A program made the position numbers and the translations under genes. DNA of 7,744 bases from an uncultured Verrucomicrobiota bacterium (lineage in GTDB: Bacteria; Verrucomicrobiota; Verrucomicrobiia; Limisphaerales; UBA9464). How positions within the stretch are numbered: the stretch's first letter is position 1; every line of letters starts with the position of its first letter. Positions 7,397 to 7,744 of this stretch are shown piece after piece. The stretch covers positions 1-7,744 of the forward strand of contig CAIPFS010000100.1 of the NCBI GenBank assembly GCA_903864375.1. Direction: 5' to 3'. The notes below the pieces were generated by a model. It was not told where the DNA came from and ran no database searches. It worked only from the letters and a program-made list of their open reading frames with translations.

Positions 7397-7744
7397 ATGA
7401 ATAAAATTTATCGCGCAGCAGGCCGATGGACCATTGGTCTTGCCACCGTAACAGGGACGATGGCCTTGGCTGCCGACAGTGATACTAAGCCGCTGACACT
7501 CTCACTGGGCCTCAAGGGTTTTTACGACGACAACATTTTCACCCGTCCGTCCAAGCCTGAAAAGGTGGACAGCTTCGGGTTGCAGGTGATTCCGGGCATT
7601 TCCTACAAGGTATCCAACGGGGCGACGTCGGTCTCGATTGGTTACACTCTGGATGCCAAGTGGTACGAGCGCCGCTCACGGGATTCGGTCGACTCGACCG
7701 GAACCGTTTCCCAGAAAGCAGACCCGTGGGGCGGTTTATCAATA
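7397..7744 (+). CDS. Outer-membrane beta-barrel protein, N-terminal part (runs off the right edge)
   Basis: 116 residues are visible, with no stop before the right edge. Residues 1-26 are a signal peptide: basic start, hydrophobic core IGLATVTGTMALA, cleavage near ALA/A or LAA/D. The mature part begins with alternating amphipathic strands: LTLSLGLKGFYDDNIF (33-48), FGLQVIPGISYKV (60-72) and TSVSIGYTLDAKWYE (77-91). Turns between them are polar. The 'GxYDDNIF' start followed by 'xPGISY' is typical of the barrel family found in exopolysaccharide loci and in Verrucomicrobiota (BBP2/EpsL-like), from memory of the family. It probably inserts in the outer membrane; whether it is a porin or a polysaccharide-export component cannot be said. 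ATG 7397 is chosen because it gives a proper signal peptide; only a weak GAAG lies 11 bases upstream. It is 105 bases after the ABC exporter on the same strand, so a shared envelope role is possible but unproven. Confidence 0.75.
   Translation, partial: MNKIYRAAGRWTIGLATVTGTMALAADSDTKPLTLSLGLKGFYDDNIFTRPSKPEKVDSFGLQVIPGISYKVSNGATSVSIGYTLDAKWYERRSRDSVDSTGTVSQKADPWGGLSI

Overview
The window looks like ordinary chromosomal DNA from a GC-rich Gram-negative bacterium. My best guess is Verrucomicrobiota or a planctomycete-like relative. The basis is the gene mix: a propeller protein that resembles the C-terminal part of planctomycete-type WD40 kinases, a secreted prolyl-oligopeptidase-type hydrolase, an outer-membrane barrel with a 'DDNIF' motif, and start sites without clear Shine-Dalgarno sequences. 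This assignment is inference; there is no rRNA or other marker here.

Left and centre (1-5257) hold a leftward, probably co-transcribed run. In transcription order it is hflX (4007-5257, ribosome-associated GTPase), ribBA (2692-3894, bifunctional riboflavin enzyme), an exported WD40-like propeller protein (1201-2679) and a secreted alpha/beta hydrolase (1-1151, cut by the left edge). The gaps are 112, 12 and 49 bases, so the last three genes form the tightest unit.

The right side (5423-7744) reads rightward. A complete MsbA-type ABC half-transporter (5423-7291) is divergent from hflX across a short shared upstream region. After a 105-base gap comes the start of an outer-membrane beta-barrel protein (7397 to the right edge). 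The gap holds a perfect TTGACA box and a possible 21-codon reading frame.

Housekeeping functions (riboflavin supply, GTPase) sit beside envelope functions (ABC exporter, barrel, two exported proteins). I see no mobile element, CRISPR array, tRNA, rRNA or phage gene, and no convincing new multi-gene system. The points most worth a second look are the kinase-less propeller protein and the hflX N-terminus. The conserved family motif of hflX lies upstream of the first ATG, in a stretch with no ordinary start codon.
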